In this document: positions 34,911 to 46,742 of the stretch, in pieces | Layout of the letters: each line of letters starts with the position of its first letter | Position numbering within the stretch: the stretch's first letter is position 1 | Assembly (NCBI GenBank): GCA_039654915.1 | Contig: CM077593.1 | Location: 114,067,413 to 114,131,412, forward strand | Reading direction: 5' to 3' | Origin: Aquilaria yunnanensis | Taxonomy: Eukaryota; Streptophyta; Magnoliopsida; Malvales; Thymelaeaceae | DNA length: 64,000 nt | Notes under the pieces: model-generated | The model's database searches: none | Told to the model about the DNA's origin: nothing | What the model saw: only the letters and a program-made list of their open reading frames with translations | Program-made: the position numbers and the translations under genes

Positions 34911-34917
34911 TATAAAT
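34911..34917 (+). promoter_or_regulatory. Promoter core of the LOG-type gene
   Basis: TATAAAT inside TCATCTCTATAAAT, 40 bases before the ATG at 34951. If it works as a TATA box the mRNA leader is only about 10 bases long. Confidence 0.55.
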
Positions 34918-34950
34918 ATATCATCTTTTCTCACAAGGATAAGGATAGGA

Positions 34951-35580
34951 ATGGAGAAAACCCCAACTCGTAAATCCCGAAGTATTTGTGTATTTTCTGG
35001 GGCTTTTCCTGGAAAAGATGAAGAGTATTTAAAGGCAGCCAACCATTTGGGTAGAGTATTAGCTGAGCGAAAAATACATTTAGTTTATGGAGGAGGTAGT
35101 GTCGGATTAATGGGAGGTGTAGCATCAGCAGCATCTTTAGGAGGAAGTCAAGTTTTGGGCATCATCCCTGGACCTTTGAAATTTGTTTCTGGGGGTACGA
35201 TTGGAGAAGAATTAGTGGTTAAAAATTTGCAAGAGCGTGTGTTACAAATGCTTTTAAATGCTGATGCTTTTATCGCTCTACCAGGTGGTTTTGGCACGTT
35301 GGGAGAAGTCTTTCAAATTGCTTCCATGGCCCAACTTAATTTGCATAAGAAACCCATTGGGCTTTTAAATGTTAACAATTTCTTTACAGGTCTGATAGCT
35401 TTTATGGATTATGCTATGCAGAAGAATTTCATATCAAGAGTGGCACGGCGAATCATAATATCCGCAACAACTGCTGAAGAATTGCTAGATAAAATACAAG
35501 CTTTTGTTCCTGAACCAGATCCAGCAATGATTCAGATAGACTGGACACGACAGTCTTTCCCGACCAGTTCACTCCCATAA
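34951..35580 (+). CDS. LOG-type cytokinin riboside 5'-monophosphate phosphoribohydrolase, intronless, in a retroelement
   Basis: 209 residues from ATG 34951, chosen because an upstream in-frame ATG (34864) would place the TATA box inside the coding region and because family similarity begins at SICVF. LOG enzymes release active free-base cytokinin from nucleoside monophosphates in the cytosol. Visible motifs: CVFSGAFPGKDEEYL (13-27; family CVFCGSS), LVYGGGSVGLMG (44-55), Arg of QER (96) and the signature PGGFGTLGE (111-119, PGGxGTxxE with the catalytic Glu), then KPIGLLNVNNF. Length is normal for plant LOGs. Plant LOG genes have several introns; this one has none, so it was probably copied from mRNA. 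Cys-to-Ser at 16 and loss of the usual Lys after ER are unusual. The frame is intact. Activity is plausible, not proven. Confidence 0.88.
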   Translation: MEKTPTRKSRSICVFSGAFPGKDEEYLKAANHLGRVLAERKIHLVYGGGSVGLMGGVASAASLGGSQVLGIIPGPLKFVSGGTIGEELVVKNLQERVLQMLLNADAFIALPGGFGTLGEVFQIASMAQLNLHKKPIGLLNVNNFFTGLIAFMDYAMQKNFISRVARRIIISATTAEELLDKIQAFVPEPDPAMIQIDWTRQSFPTSSLP

Positions 35581-36130
35581 TGGTCCTCTACTCACCCTGT
35601 TGAAGTATTGTGGAAGAAAGAAGCGATCTGATCCGTTTTTCTTGTCCTTTAGTTTTATTATCAGCATTTTCTTTCGCGTTTCAGTTTTTCTTTTCAAGGA
35701 ATTTCTTTTCTTATAAGATAGTTTCGTCCATGCTGATATTAAAACCATGGGACAATGCCTTTAGGTTGGAATGGCTGAGTAAAGAGTAATTTTTATTACT
35801 CTTGAGACGCATCCTATTAGGTCTACTAGGCATAACATTTTGGGGTAGTTAAGCTTTAACCTTATTTGGATGACATATCTCACAAGGGAATCTATATTTA
35901 CTGAAGAAAATATTAGATGAACCTTGGATATTGATTCCAAACATCCGTTCCCTTTACATAATTTGTCAGTGTTATTGTCATCATCAAGATTCACTCATCT
36001 TATCGAAGTTTAAATTTTTGCACTCACCTATTATGAAAATTCACACTTTCGAAGAAAATTATTCCAATTTCAATTGCTTTCATATAAATTTCGCTCGAGG
36101 TCCTAAGGAAAGCTCCTTAGCCTCAAAATC
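35581..36130 (+). other. 3' sequence after the LOG-type gene, no gene seen
   Basis: Pyrimidine-rich and AT-rich sequence with no convincing coding frame. At about 36096-36125 a GAGGTCCTAAGGA...TCCTTAGCCTC inverted repeat appears, a forerunner of the hairpins in the following arrays. Confidence 0.5.
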
Positions 36131-36334
36131 AATTTTCATCATCGGGGTTTTAAGGATGGAACCTTTGCCTCGAAAACAATCAATTTTCATCATCGGGGTT
36201 TTAAGGATGAAACCTTTGCCTCGAAAACAATCAATTTTCATCATCGGGGTTTTAAGGAAGGAACCTTTGCCTCGAAAACAACCAATTTTCATCATCGGGG
36301 TTTTAAGGATGGAACCTTTGCCTCGAGATCAATC
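36131..36334 (+). repeat. 51-bp tandem repeat, four units
   Basis: Units with CATCATCGGGGTTTTAAGGA begin at 36137, 36188, 36239 and 36290. The 51-bp length is a multiple of three, so frames stay open on both strands across it; this does not make it a gene. The motif shares the GGTTnTAAGGA...AACCTTT theme with the larger array that follows. Confidence 0.85.
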
Positions 36335-39300
36335 ATTCAGTCCATCTTACAACGATAGAACCTTTCCTATCGTTAGAGGTTCTAAGGACCTTTCCTTAAC
36401 CTCAAACAAGCAATCAATCATTCAGTCCATCTTACAACGATAGAACCTTTCCTATCGTTAGAGGTTCTAAGGAACTTTCCTTAACCTCAAACAAACAATC
36501 AATCATTCAGTCCATCTTACAACGATAGAACCTTTCCTATCGTTAGAGGTTCTAAGGACCTTTCCTTAAACCTCAAACAAACAATCAATCATTCAGTCCA
36601 TCTTACAACGATAGAACCTTTCCTATCGTTAGAGGTTCTAAGAATCTTTCCTTAACCTCAAACAAACAATCAATCATTCAGTCCATCTTACAACGATAGA
36701 ACCTTTCCTATCGTTAGGGGTTCTAAGGACCTTTCCTTAAACCTCAAACAAACAATCAATCATTCAGTCCATCTTACAACGATAGAACCTTTCCTATCGT
36801 TAAAGGTTCTAAGGACCTTTCCTTAAACCTCAAACAAACAATCAATCATTCAGTCCATCTTACAACGATAGAACCTTTTCTATCGTTAGAGGTTCTAAGG
36901 ACCTTTCCTTAAACCTCAAACAAACAATCAATCATTCAGTCCATCTTACAACGATAGAACCTTTCCTATCGTTAGAAGTTCCAAGGACCTTTCCTAAACC
37001 TCAAACAAACAATCAATCATTCAGTCCATCTTACAACGATAGAACCTTTCCTATCGTTAGAGGTTCCAAGGACCTTTCCTAAACCTCAAACAAACAATCA
37101 ATCATTCAGTCCATCTTACAACGATAGAACCTTTCCTATCGTTAGAGGTTCCAAGGACCTTTCCTTAAACCTCAAACAAACAATCAATCATTCAGTCCAT
37201 CTTACAACGATAGAACCTTTCCTATCGTTAGAGGTTCTAAGGACCTTTCCTTAAACCTCAAACAAACAATCAATCATTCAGTCCATCTTACAACGATAGA
37301 ACCTTTCCTATCGTTAGAGGTTCTAAGAATCTTTCCTTAACCTCAAACAAACAATCAATCATTCAGTCCATCTTACAACGATAGAACCTTTCCTATCGTT
37401 AGGGGTTCTAAGGACCTTTCCTTAAACCTCAAACAAACAATCAATCATTCAGTCCATCTTACAACGATAGAACCTTTCCTATCGTTAGAGGTTCTAAGGA
37501 CCTTTCCTTAAACCTCAAACAAACAATCAATCATTCAGTCCATCTTACAACGATAGAACCTTTCCTATCGTTAGAGGTTCTAAGGACCTTTCCTTAAACC
37601 TCAAACAAACAATCAATCATTCAGTCCATCTTACAACGATAGAACCTTTCCTATCGTTAGAGGTTCTAAGGATCTTTCCTTAAACCTCAAACAAACAATC
37701 AATCATTCAGTCCATCTTACAACGATAGAACCTTTCCTATCGTTAGAGGTTCCAAGGACCTTTCCTAAACCTCAAACAAACAATCAATCATTCAGTCCAT
37801 CTTACAACGATAGAACCTTTCCTATCGTTAGAGGTTCTAAGGACCTTTCCTTAAACCTCAAACAAACAATCAATCATTCAGTCCATCTTACAACGATAGA
37901 ACCTTTCCTATCGTTAGAGGTTCTAAGGACCTTTCCTTAAACCTCAAACAAACAATCAATCATTCAGTCCATCTTACAACGATAGAACCTTTCCTATCGT
38001 TAGAGGTTCCAAGGACCTTTCCTTAAACCTCAAACAAACAATCAATCATTCAGTCCATCTTACAACGATAGAACCTTTCCTATCGTTAGAGGTTCTAAGG
38101 ATCTTTCCTTAACCTCAAACAAACAATCAATCATTCAGTCCATCTTACAACGATAGAACCTTTCCTATCGTTAGGGGTTCTAAGGACCTTTCCTTAAACC
38201 TCAAACAAACAATCAATCATTCAGTCCATCTTACAACGATAGAACCTTTCCTATCGTTAGGGGTTCTAAGGACCTTTCCTTAAACCTCAAACAAACAATC
38301 AATCATTCAGTCCATCTTACAACGATAGAACCTTTCCTATCGTTAGAGGTTCTAAGGACCTTTCCTTAAACCTCAAACAAACAATCAATCATTCAGTCCA
38401 TCTTACAACGATAGAACCTTTCCTATCGTTAGAGGTTCTAAGGATCTTTCCTTAAACCTCAAACAAACAATCAATCATTCAGTCCATCTTACAACGATAG
38501 AACCTTTCCTATCGTTAGAGGTTCTAAGGATCTTTCCTTAAACCTCAAACAAACAATCAATCATTCAGTCCATCTTACAACGATAGAACCTTTCCTATCG
38601 TTAGAGGTTCTAAGGGTCTTTCCTTAAACCTCAAACAAACAATCAATCATTCAGTCCATCTTACAACGATAGAACCTTTCCTATCGTTAGAGGTTCTAAG
38701 GACCTTTCCTTAACCTCAAACAAACAATCAATCATTCAGTCCATCTTACAACGATAGAACCTTTCCTATCGTTAGAGGTTCTAAGGACCTTTCCTTAAAC
38801 CTCAAACAAACAATCAATCATTCAGTCCATCTTACAACGATAGAACCTTTCCTATCGTTAGAGGTTCTAAGGACCTTTCCTTAAACCTCAAACAAACAAT
38901 CAATCATTCAGTCCATCTTACAACGATAGAACCTTTCCTATCGTTAGAGGTTCCAAGGACCTTTCCTAAACCTCAAACAAACAATCAATCATTCAGTCCA
39001 TCTTACAACGATAGAACCTTTCCTATCGTTAGAGGTTCTAAGGATCTTTCCTTAAACCTCAAACAAACAATCAATCATTCAGTCCATCTTACAACGATAG
39101 AACCTTTCCTATCGTTAGAGGTTCTAAGGACCTTTCCTTAAACCTCAAACAAACAATCAATCATTCAGTCCATCTTACAACGATAGAACCTTTCCTATCG
39201 TTAGAGGTTCCAAGGACCTTTCCTAAACCTCAAACAAACAATCAATCATTCAGTCCATCTTACAACGATAGAACCTTTCCTATCGTTAGAGGTTCTAAGG

Positions 39301-40057
39301 ACCTTTCCTTAAACCTCAAACAAACAATCAATAATTCAGTCCATCTTACAACGATAGAACCTTTCCTATCGTTAGAGGTTCTAAGGACCTTTCCTTAAAC
39401 CTCAAACAAACAATCAATCATTCAGTCCATCTTACAACGATAGAACCTTTCCTATCGTTAGAGGTTCCAAGGACCTTTCCTTAAACCTCAAACAAACAAT
39501 CAATCATTCAGTCCATCTTACAACGATAGAACCTTTCCTATCGTTAGAGGTTCCAAGGACCTTTCCTTAAACCTCAAACAAACAATCAATCATTCAGTCC
39601 ATCTTATAACGATAGAACCTTTCCTATCGTTAGAGGTTCCAAGGACCTTTCCTTAAACCTCAAACAAACAATCAATCATTCAGTCCATCTTACAACGATA
39701 GAACCTTTCCTATCGTTAGAGGTTCTAAGGACCTTTCCTTAAACCTCAAATAAACAATCAATCATTCAGTCCATCTTACAACGATAGAACCTTTCCTATC
39801 GTTAGGGGTTCTAAGGACCTTTCCGTCTTACAACGATAGAACCTTTCCTATCGTTAGAGGTTCTAAGGACCTTTCCTTAAACCTCAAACAAACAATCAAT
39901 CATTCAGTCCGTCTTACAACGATAGAACCTTTCCTATCGTTAGAGGTTCTAAGGACCTTTCCTTAAACCTCAAACAAACAATCAATCATTCAATCCATCT
40001 TACAACGATAGAACCTTTCCTATCGTTAGAGGTTCTAAGGACCTTTCCTTAAACCTC
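36335..40057 (+). repeat. 85/86-bp satellite-like array, about 43 units, two hairpins per unit
   Basis: Units are highly alike (variants such as TCTAAGGACC, TCCAAGGACC, TCTAAGGATC, and one unit shortened at 39824). Each contains AACGATAG-AACCTTTC-CTATCGTT, a perfect 8-bp stem with 8-nt loop, and GAGGTT..AAGG-ACCTTT-CCTT..AACCTC, a second stem. It lies just before the PPT, in the 3' untranslated region. Tandem arrays in this position are known for Tat/Ogre elements and can seed genomic satellites. The few variant types recur in blocks, showing unequal exchange. Confidence 0.95.
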
Positions 40058-40150
40058 AGAGTTTAGGCGGCGAGAAGGTTTTCAATGCCTAGCTAAGCTG
40101 GACGAAATTTGGTAACTAACTTTGCATACATCATGTCCCATGAAGCATGC

Positions 40151-40159
40151 AAAGGGGGG
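40151..40159 (+). other. Polypurine tract
   Basis: AAAGGGGGG four bases before the 3' LTR start (GCAGC-TGTTG junction at 40164), the expected plus-strand primer of an LTR retrotransposon. Confidence 0.8.
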
Positions 40160-40163
40160 CAGC

Positions 40164-40839
40164 TGTTGACACCCAATTTCGTCCGGCTATTAAAATAATT
40201 TTAAAAAAAATTAAATAAAAAAAAATTAAATAAAAAAAATGTATTATTATTATTATTATTGTTATTATTATTACTAAATTTTTTTTAATTAGTTTAAAAT
40301 ATATATATATTTTTTTTTTGTTTTGTTTTGTGAAGATTTGATATATGTGTGTATATGTGTATGTTTGAAAGAAAAAAAGAAAACTCCATAAAAATGACAA
40401 AATTTAAAAGTTTGAGGTAAAAATGACAAAATTAAGAAGTTTCAGGCAAAATTGACAAATTCTGAAAGTTCCAGGAGCATTTGGCAGTTTGTCACATAAA
40501 ATTTTGAGCCTGCCGACGTTTTTGGCTCAAATTGACAGAAAACGACAAAATTGTCAAAATCAGAAGCTTCAGGAACTTATCCGGAGCCTGAGAGACGTAA
40601 AGGACTAAAACTGTCATTTTACCAATTTAAGAGATAAGTTTGAAATTTTTTATTAATTTATCCTTCAACAGTTCAGCTAAACTTCCTCTATAAATAGCCC
40701 CCCAAATTTTGTGCTGAACACAGAAAAAAATAGCAAAAAAACTTAGAGCTCCGTTTCAAAAAAAAGAGAAAATTACAGCCCTTAGCCCCAGCCCTCTTCC
40801 CTTCTTCCCCAGAAAGCCAAAATTTTTTTTCACTGCTGT

Positions 40840-40875
<36 letters not shown>

Positions 40876-43813
40876 GTGCCTCTCTCCTCACCGTCGCCGC
40901 CTCCGCCGTGCCCGTACCGTCGTCGCCCCGCCGTCCCGCCTCCGCCGTGCCCGTGCCGCCGTCGCCCCGCCGGCCCGCCGCCGCGTCCCCTTTTCTTTTC
41001 CCTCCTTTTCCTTCTTTCTCCTCGGACCTCCGCCCCTCGCCGGCCGCTGTCTCCGCCGTGCCGTCGCTCGCCGTCCCGTGCCCGTGCCGCCGCGCCACCC
41101 CCGCCGTCCCCCCCTGCCCCTGGCCCAGCCGCCGCCGGCCGCCAGCCCCTTTCCCCCCTCGCGCTCGCGTCGCGCCTGTACCCAGCAAAATTCAAAAATT
41201 TCAACCTTTAGGTAAAATTCTACTTTAATACTTCATCTTTTCAATTCTTTTCATTTTGGTCACTAATCTTTTTATTTTGTTTTTTTTTTTCAGAATTAAT
41301 TACTAACTTTATTTTTTACTTGTGTATTTATTTGTTTATTATTGTTATTGTTACTAACCTTTTTTTTTGTTATTATTAACTTGTTAACTAACTTACTAAC
41401 AACTAACTTTTAACATTATTATTGTTACTAACCTTTTAATTTTTGCATTATTACTAACTTTTATTATTGTTAATTAATTTAATCAACTTGGTTAATTAAC
41501 AATTAATTAATTTGGCTAAATTTTATTATTTTTGTTAATTAATTAATTTAATTAACTTGACTAACTTTTTATTATTGTTGTTAACAATTAATTTAATTAA
41601 ACTTGGCTAATTTTTATTATTGTTGTTAATTAATTTAATCTAACTTTTACTAACCTTTTTTATTGTTATTAACTAACTAATCCAACTAATCTAACTATAT
41701 TAATTGTGCTAACTTTTATTATTATTGTGTTATTAAAGTGGATGGCCAAAAAGCCCCACTTTATTAATTGAATTTTTTTTATGATTAAAAGATAAAAAAA
41801 GGAATTTTACGTGAATAATTTTCTAAAGGCCAATAAAAATTACTTTTTTTATTTTGAAACAAAGTTTTTATTCCTTTTAATAAATAAACATAATGAAATA
41901 ATTCAAAAATAAAATAAATAAATAAATAAACATAAAATCATTCTTTTAATACATCTTTAAAATTAATAATTAATGAAATAAAAAAAAAAAAATTAAAACT
42001 CCATGACCAAATGCTCCGCCAGGATTCATGGCTCGGAAATATTTTTAAATAAAATATATAAATAAATTTTTTCTTTATAAAAAATAAAAAAAAAAAACTT
42101 TCGACTAATATATTAATTATCTATCAATATATAATTTTTTTTTAGTTTTCTTTATTAATAAAAAGAATAAAAAGCGTAAAAATTTTGGGTTAATATTTTA
42201 TTCAGTAATATTTTACTTATTAAATTATATAACTTTTTGTTTCTTTTATAAAAATCTTAATCAAATAATTTCAAAATAATACAAAATAAAACAAAAATAA
42301 TTGAATTTTCTCTTAAATATTTTTGACTTATTGATTAGATATATTTTCAGAAATATAAATTAAAATTAAAAAAAAAAATCTTTCATCAAACAAAGAAGAA
42401 TATAAAAATAAAAATATCAAGACTTTTGTTTTAAAATACATATAAGTTTTCGGTTAAATAATCTTTTATTCCAAAATAAATTAAATAAATATCAAAACTT
42501 TTCTTCTTTTGTTTAAAATTTTTGATTCTCTTAATAAAAAAAATAATAAAAAAATAATAAAAAATAATAAAAAAAATAAAAATTTTTAGTTCATGGTATA
42601 TTGGCTGGAAACTGTCTCGTGCCCGCTTTTGAGCTGCTTCACCTGGTGAAGAGGGTCTGGCTGAGTAACAACGCCCCGTACCATGATCAAAATTTTTATT
42701 TTTAAACTCTTTAATTCTTTTAAATTAACTTCTTATTAAATAAAAATTAATTATTATTTTTTTTTAATTCTTTTATAAATTGAGTAATCCTTTAAAATAA
42801 TAAATATCTTTCATTAAACAAGAAAACAAAAAAAGTAAACAAGAAAAAAAAAGAAAGATAAGAAAAATAAAAGAAAGATAAGAAAGAAAAATAAAAGAAA
42901 GATAAGAAAGAAAAGAAAGATAAAAAAAATAAAAGAAAAGATAAGAAAAAGAAAAGAAAGAAAGAAAAGACAAGAAAAATAAAAGAAAAATAAGAAAGAA
43001 AAATAAAAGAAAGATAAGATAAAGAAAAGAAAGGAAAGATAAGAAAAAGAAAAGAAAGATAAAAGAAAGAAAAAGAAAAAGAAAAGAAAGAAAGAAAAGA
43101 ATAAAAAAGAAAGAAAAGAAAAGAAATTAAAAGAAATTTAAAAAAAAAAAAAAAGTAAAATAAGTAAAAAAGAAGAAAAAGAAAGAAAGTAAAAAAAGAA
43201 GTAAAAATATAAAGATAAATTTTTAGTTAGTATTAAAAATCATTCATAAATAAAAAGAATTACCATTTAAAAATTAATTTCATAATAATAAGAATTAAAT
43301 AATTACGATAAATCAATTTCCATATCCGGATGATCCGGCAGGATCTACGGTTTGGAAAATATCAAACTTTTTAAAATAAATAAATTAAATAAATACAAAG
43401 ATAAAAATCCATGTTTACAATATGGATTAAATTATTTAAAATTTCACCAAATTCCGTGTCCAAATGACTCGGCAGAGTCCATGGTTCGGAATCAAATCTT
43501 CCGTGTCCAAATGACTCGGCAGAGTCCATGGTTCGGAAGTATAAAATTTCATACAAATTAATTAATTTAAAAATCCACATTTCGACTAATCCAGTTAAAA
43601 TTTCTAATTTTGAAAATTAACTGAGAATTATTTAAAAGCAAAGCAAAACAAAATTAAAATCAACTAAGGTGCCAATTTTTGGGCGTTTTAACAAAGTTGT
43701 TTTAACGTAACCGTACTCCCGATCCCCGAACTCTCGCAGACCAATTTTAAGGTGACCAATCGACCTAGGTGAAACCGATTGGTGGCGACTCCCGAAAACC
43801 CGACGTTGCCACA
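40164..43813 (+). repeat. 3' LTR
   Basis: 3650 bp, almost identical to the 5' LTR. Differences seen by eye include C/T at 21055/40188, small AT and A-run length changes, G/A in the GCC-rich block (CCGTGCC to CCGTACC), A/C in TGATCCGCC to TGCTCCGCC, and T/C in the third hairpin loop (GGTA to GGCA). It is followed by the CTGCC target duplication. Confidence 0.95.
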
Positions 43814-43818
43814 CTGCC

Positions 43819-46733
43819 CTTATTTCTTCTTATGCAAATTTTTCACTGATTTTAAAGTGTGATAGCAAATTTGCTATCAAAGTTGCAAAATGAGAGAAAA
43901 ATAACCTTTGAAGGTCTAATAAGAGAAATATTTCATCCAATATGCGAAGATTCCTTGCCATATCAACACCACTCAGTGCCATGTCAACACCACATTTGTG
44001 AGTAACATCTGGAAAAACCCTTAACCTAGTCCCTTAAATTTTCTCTTTAACGCATAGTTACCCTAACCTTGCAAATATACTATAGCTATTTTTTTACTAA
44101 GTTTCATTGTCACTCTTCTGAGCACTTTTAGTGACAAGCTATCCAAAATAATCTTGACAAAGCAACCATGTCCTCTTTCGATGATAATAGCAACTTTGAG
44201 TAGTGGAAAAACTAACTTTAATATCCAGCATTGCCTCGAGATTAAATTATAGAGAAAATATGATTAAATTTAAAATATAAACTATATGGATATCAAAAAA
44301 ATAATTTAAATACTTGGTATTGTCATAAAAACAAAAAAAAAGTTAGAAATAATAAATAATGCAATGAAAATTTTAAATAAAACCATAGATAAAAATGTTA
44401 TTCATCAACATGAATACTTTACAAGTAAAATAAAGTGGTAGTAATATGTGTATTGATAGCATACACAATAGTTTAAATAAAAATACATGATTATATAATT
44501 AATAATCATGTCTTATTAGATAAATTAGTAAGAAATCATATTAAAAAATGAATACAATATTCTACTAATACTACATATCATTTTAATTTTTATATAGTTC
44601 ATAGTAGTAATAAAATATAAATTAAATAGAGAATTATAGAATGTCTAGATTAAGATAATCATGTAAGACATTACGAAAAAGTTTTAACAATTAACAAATC
44701 TTTAAGTATATTTTAGACGTTAGCATAAGGTGATACAAAATTTTATCTTTATGCACTGTTTTTAAAATTTTGAATTGCAGAGTGAGAAGAATATATATAC
44801 AAGAAAAAAAAACAGATTTATTATGTTATGTCAAGCTACTAAAACACGTACAGAAAAATAAAAAATAATAATAATAAGTATAAGTACTTTGAGTATTAGT
44901 TCTACGAACATAATCTCAGCTCCCTAGAGTCACCAGAGGACACCAACTACAGCTACACTCACCAAACTGTCAATTTTATCTCATATTCCTATAAGTTTTG
45001 AGAAACATGTAAGTTAGCTCATATACTTTACAACAACTTAATAAAAGAAGGAAAATAGTTACATTGAGGTATTCAAATGGTATGTTTTGGTATAGACGAA
45101 ATCATATATAAGACTAAGTATAATTAACCTAGCTTGCCCTTATTAATGAAGATAACAAAAATAATTTTACTACCCCTACCCTACCAGAATTTGGACATTC
45201 GAACTCAACCTTACCCACAAAGCTTGTTATGAGTTTAACTAATTTTACCTAAAATGCAAGAAAAATATATTTATCGTTGAGTATCAGACTACTAAAATAT
45301 GTATGAAAAAAATAAGAAAAATAAAAAAATGAGTATAAGTATTTTAAGTATTAGTTCCAGGAACATAGTCTCGACCCTCTAATGCAGCTACTGCCAAGGG
45401 ACACGGACCCAACTGCCACTCCCCCAAATTGCCAATTTTATCTCATATAGCTTGCAAATTTTGAAAAACCGGCAAGCTACCCATCATACTTTACAATAAC
45501 TCATTAAGAAAAGGAACATAGTTATATCAAAATGTTCGAATGATAGGCTCTGATATAAGATAATTAAATTAAATATAAGATTAAGTGTAATTGGTAGAGT
45601 TTAGCCTCTACTAATAGAGATGATAGAATTACTCTATTGCCCTTACTCTTCCTAAATCAGGCCACTCTAAATCAACCCTACCCATAAAGCTTTGTGGAAG
45701 TTAAGAGATTTAACTATTTCTATTGCATCCTATCCTTCATAAATTAGTATATTTATTTGTAAAAATTTTTCTTTTATCTCAAAATAAAGTTATAATCTAG
45801 TGTAAATTTTTTATGTTACCTTATTTTATATTTTTTATTTATTAATTATTTGTAGACATATATATTTTTTAAAAATATACATAAAATATATAGAAAAAAA
45901 TAAAGTTTATACACACACATACACCAAATGGTAAGTGTGTATTACCCGCCTACCCATGGGAGCCGAATACGAACTTACTTACATGTTAAGAGGGCTTGAA
46001 TTTAGCAATATCCTCCCCCAAACCTCCCTCTTCACATTTCTATCTACCAAGGAAGACTCATGACCCATGATCTTGCTAACTGACCCCCTCAATGAAGACT
46101 TAAAACTAATACTTTCTATCAAAATAGATATGTACTTTATATCAAAAAATTTGTACTCTAATGAAAATGTTGTTATTTTTTTTAAAGAAAAAATGTTCAT
46201 TATTTTTCAAGATGATTGTTTAAAAAACTAATTATCTGTTACATAGGCTAGGGTTCTAGCCAAGCTAAGCCAAGCCTAAGCACCTTCAGCTTGAGCTTAA
46301 CTGAGTCTTTTTATCAAAATCATAACGTAGGTAAATCCCAACCATTGAATAATTTTTATTTAAAAAATTCAATAATGGTAACAATTAATAGGTGCATAAA
46401 AAAAATAAAAAGGAAGTTAGTTTTCAACTTTATGGTTAAGATATAAATACCTAGCTAGGCATTGAGTATTCATAATAAAGCTTTAAAGTAATGATATTTA
46501 TAGTAAAATTAATATAAAAAAGATCATTATAATTAACAAATAAAAATAAAAAACATTGACTTATTCACCAGAGAAAATGACTTAACCTAAAAAATTTAAC
46601 CTGATATGTTCGACCATATTCCTAATATATTATTATCCTATATTAACTATCCCTTAATATAGTGGTAGCTTATTTATTTAATTATTAATTTTAAAAAAAA
46701 CTTTTAAAGAAAAAATAATGAAGGCAATTAAAC
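43819..46733. other. Intergenic DNA with a diverged tandem duplication
   Basis: About 44820-45245 and 45280-45710 are diverged copies of one ~460-bp unit (shared AGTATTAGTTC..GGAACATA, TTTTATCTCATAT, ACTTTACAA.AACT). A related stretch recurs near 49480-49860, so this is an old dispersed repeat family. No gene recognised. Confidence 0.5.
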
Positions 46734-46742
46734 AAAGTTATA

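Larger units (their letters stand above)
21031..43813 (+). mobile_element. Giant Tat/Ogre-like Ty3/gypsy LTR retrotransposon carrying cargo genes
   Basis: The element is 22,783 bp, bounded by TG...CA LTRs of 3647 and 3650 bp and a 5-bp duplication CTGCC (21026-21030 and 43814-43818). Order: LTR, PBS, 5' leader with 59-bp repeats, gag, protease, a 3.4-kb repeat-rich stretch, four cysteine-rich-protein genes, LOG-type gene, 51-bp repeats, 85/86-bp array, PPT, LTR. Very long LTRs, giant size and repeat arrays in the 3' untranslated region are known traits of the Tat/Ogre lineage, and the gag and protease fit it. No reverse transcriptase, RNase H or integrase motif is seen, so it is non-autonomous. 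LTRs differ by roughly 15 substitutions by eye (about 0.4%), so insertion is recent. Confidence 0.93.

Noticed and set aside
34864..34950. Upstream ATG extension of the LOG-type protein by 29 residues
   Set aside because: It would place the shared TATA core within the coding region and adds no LOG-like sequence.
31430..35580. Integrated whole plant RNA virus
   Set aside because: No replicase, movement or coat protein motif is visible around the CRP-like genes; only one virus-like gene family is present.
35931..36443. 170-codon frame with a repeated FIIGVLRMEPLPRKQS motif, and an opposite-strand frame
   Set aside because: The 51-bp repeat length is a multiple of three, so any frame stays open; the frame does not continue beyond the repeats in a conserved way.
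36335..40057. CRISPR-like regular array
   Set aside because: Units are contiguous tandem copies without unique spacers, in a plant retroelement 3' untranslated region. It is satellite-like.
36335..40057. Centromeric satellite
   Set aside because: The array is bounded inside one retroelement just before its PPT; nothing in the window shows the unit outside the element.
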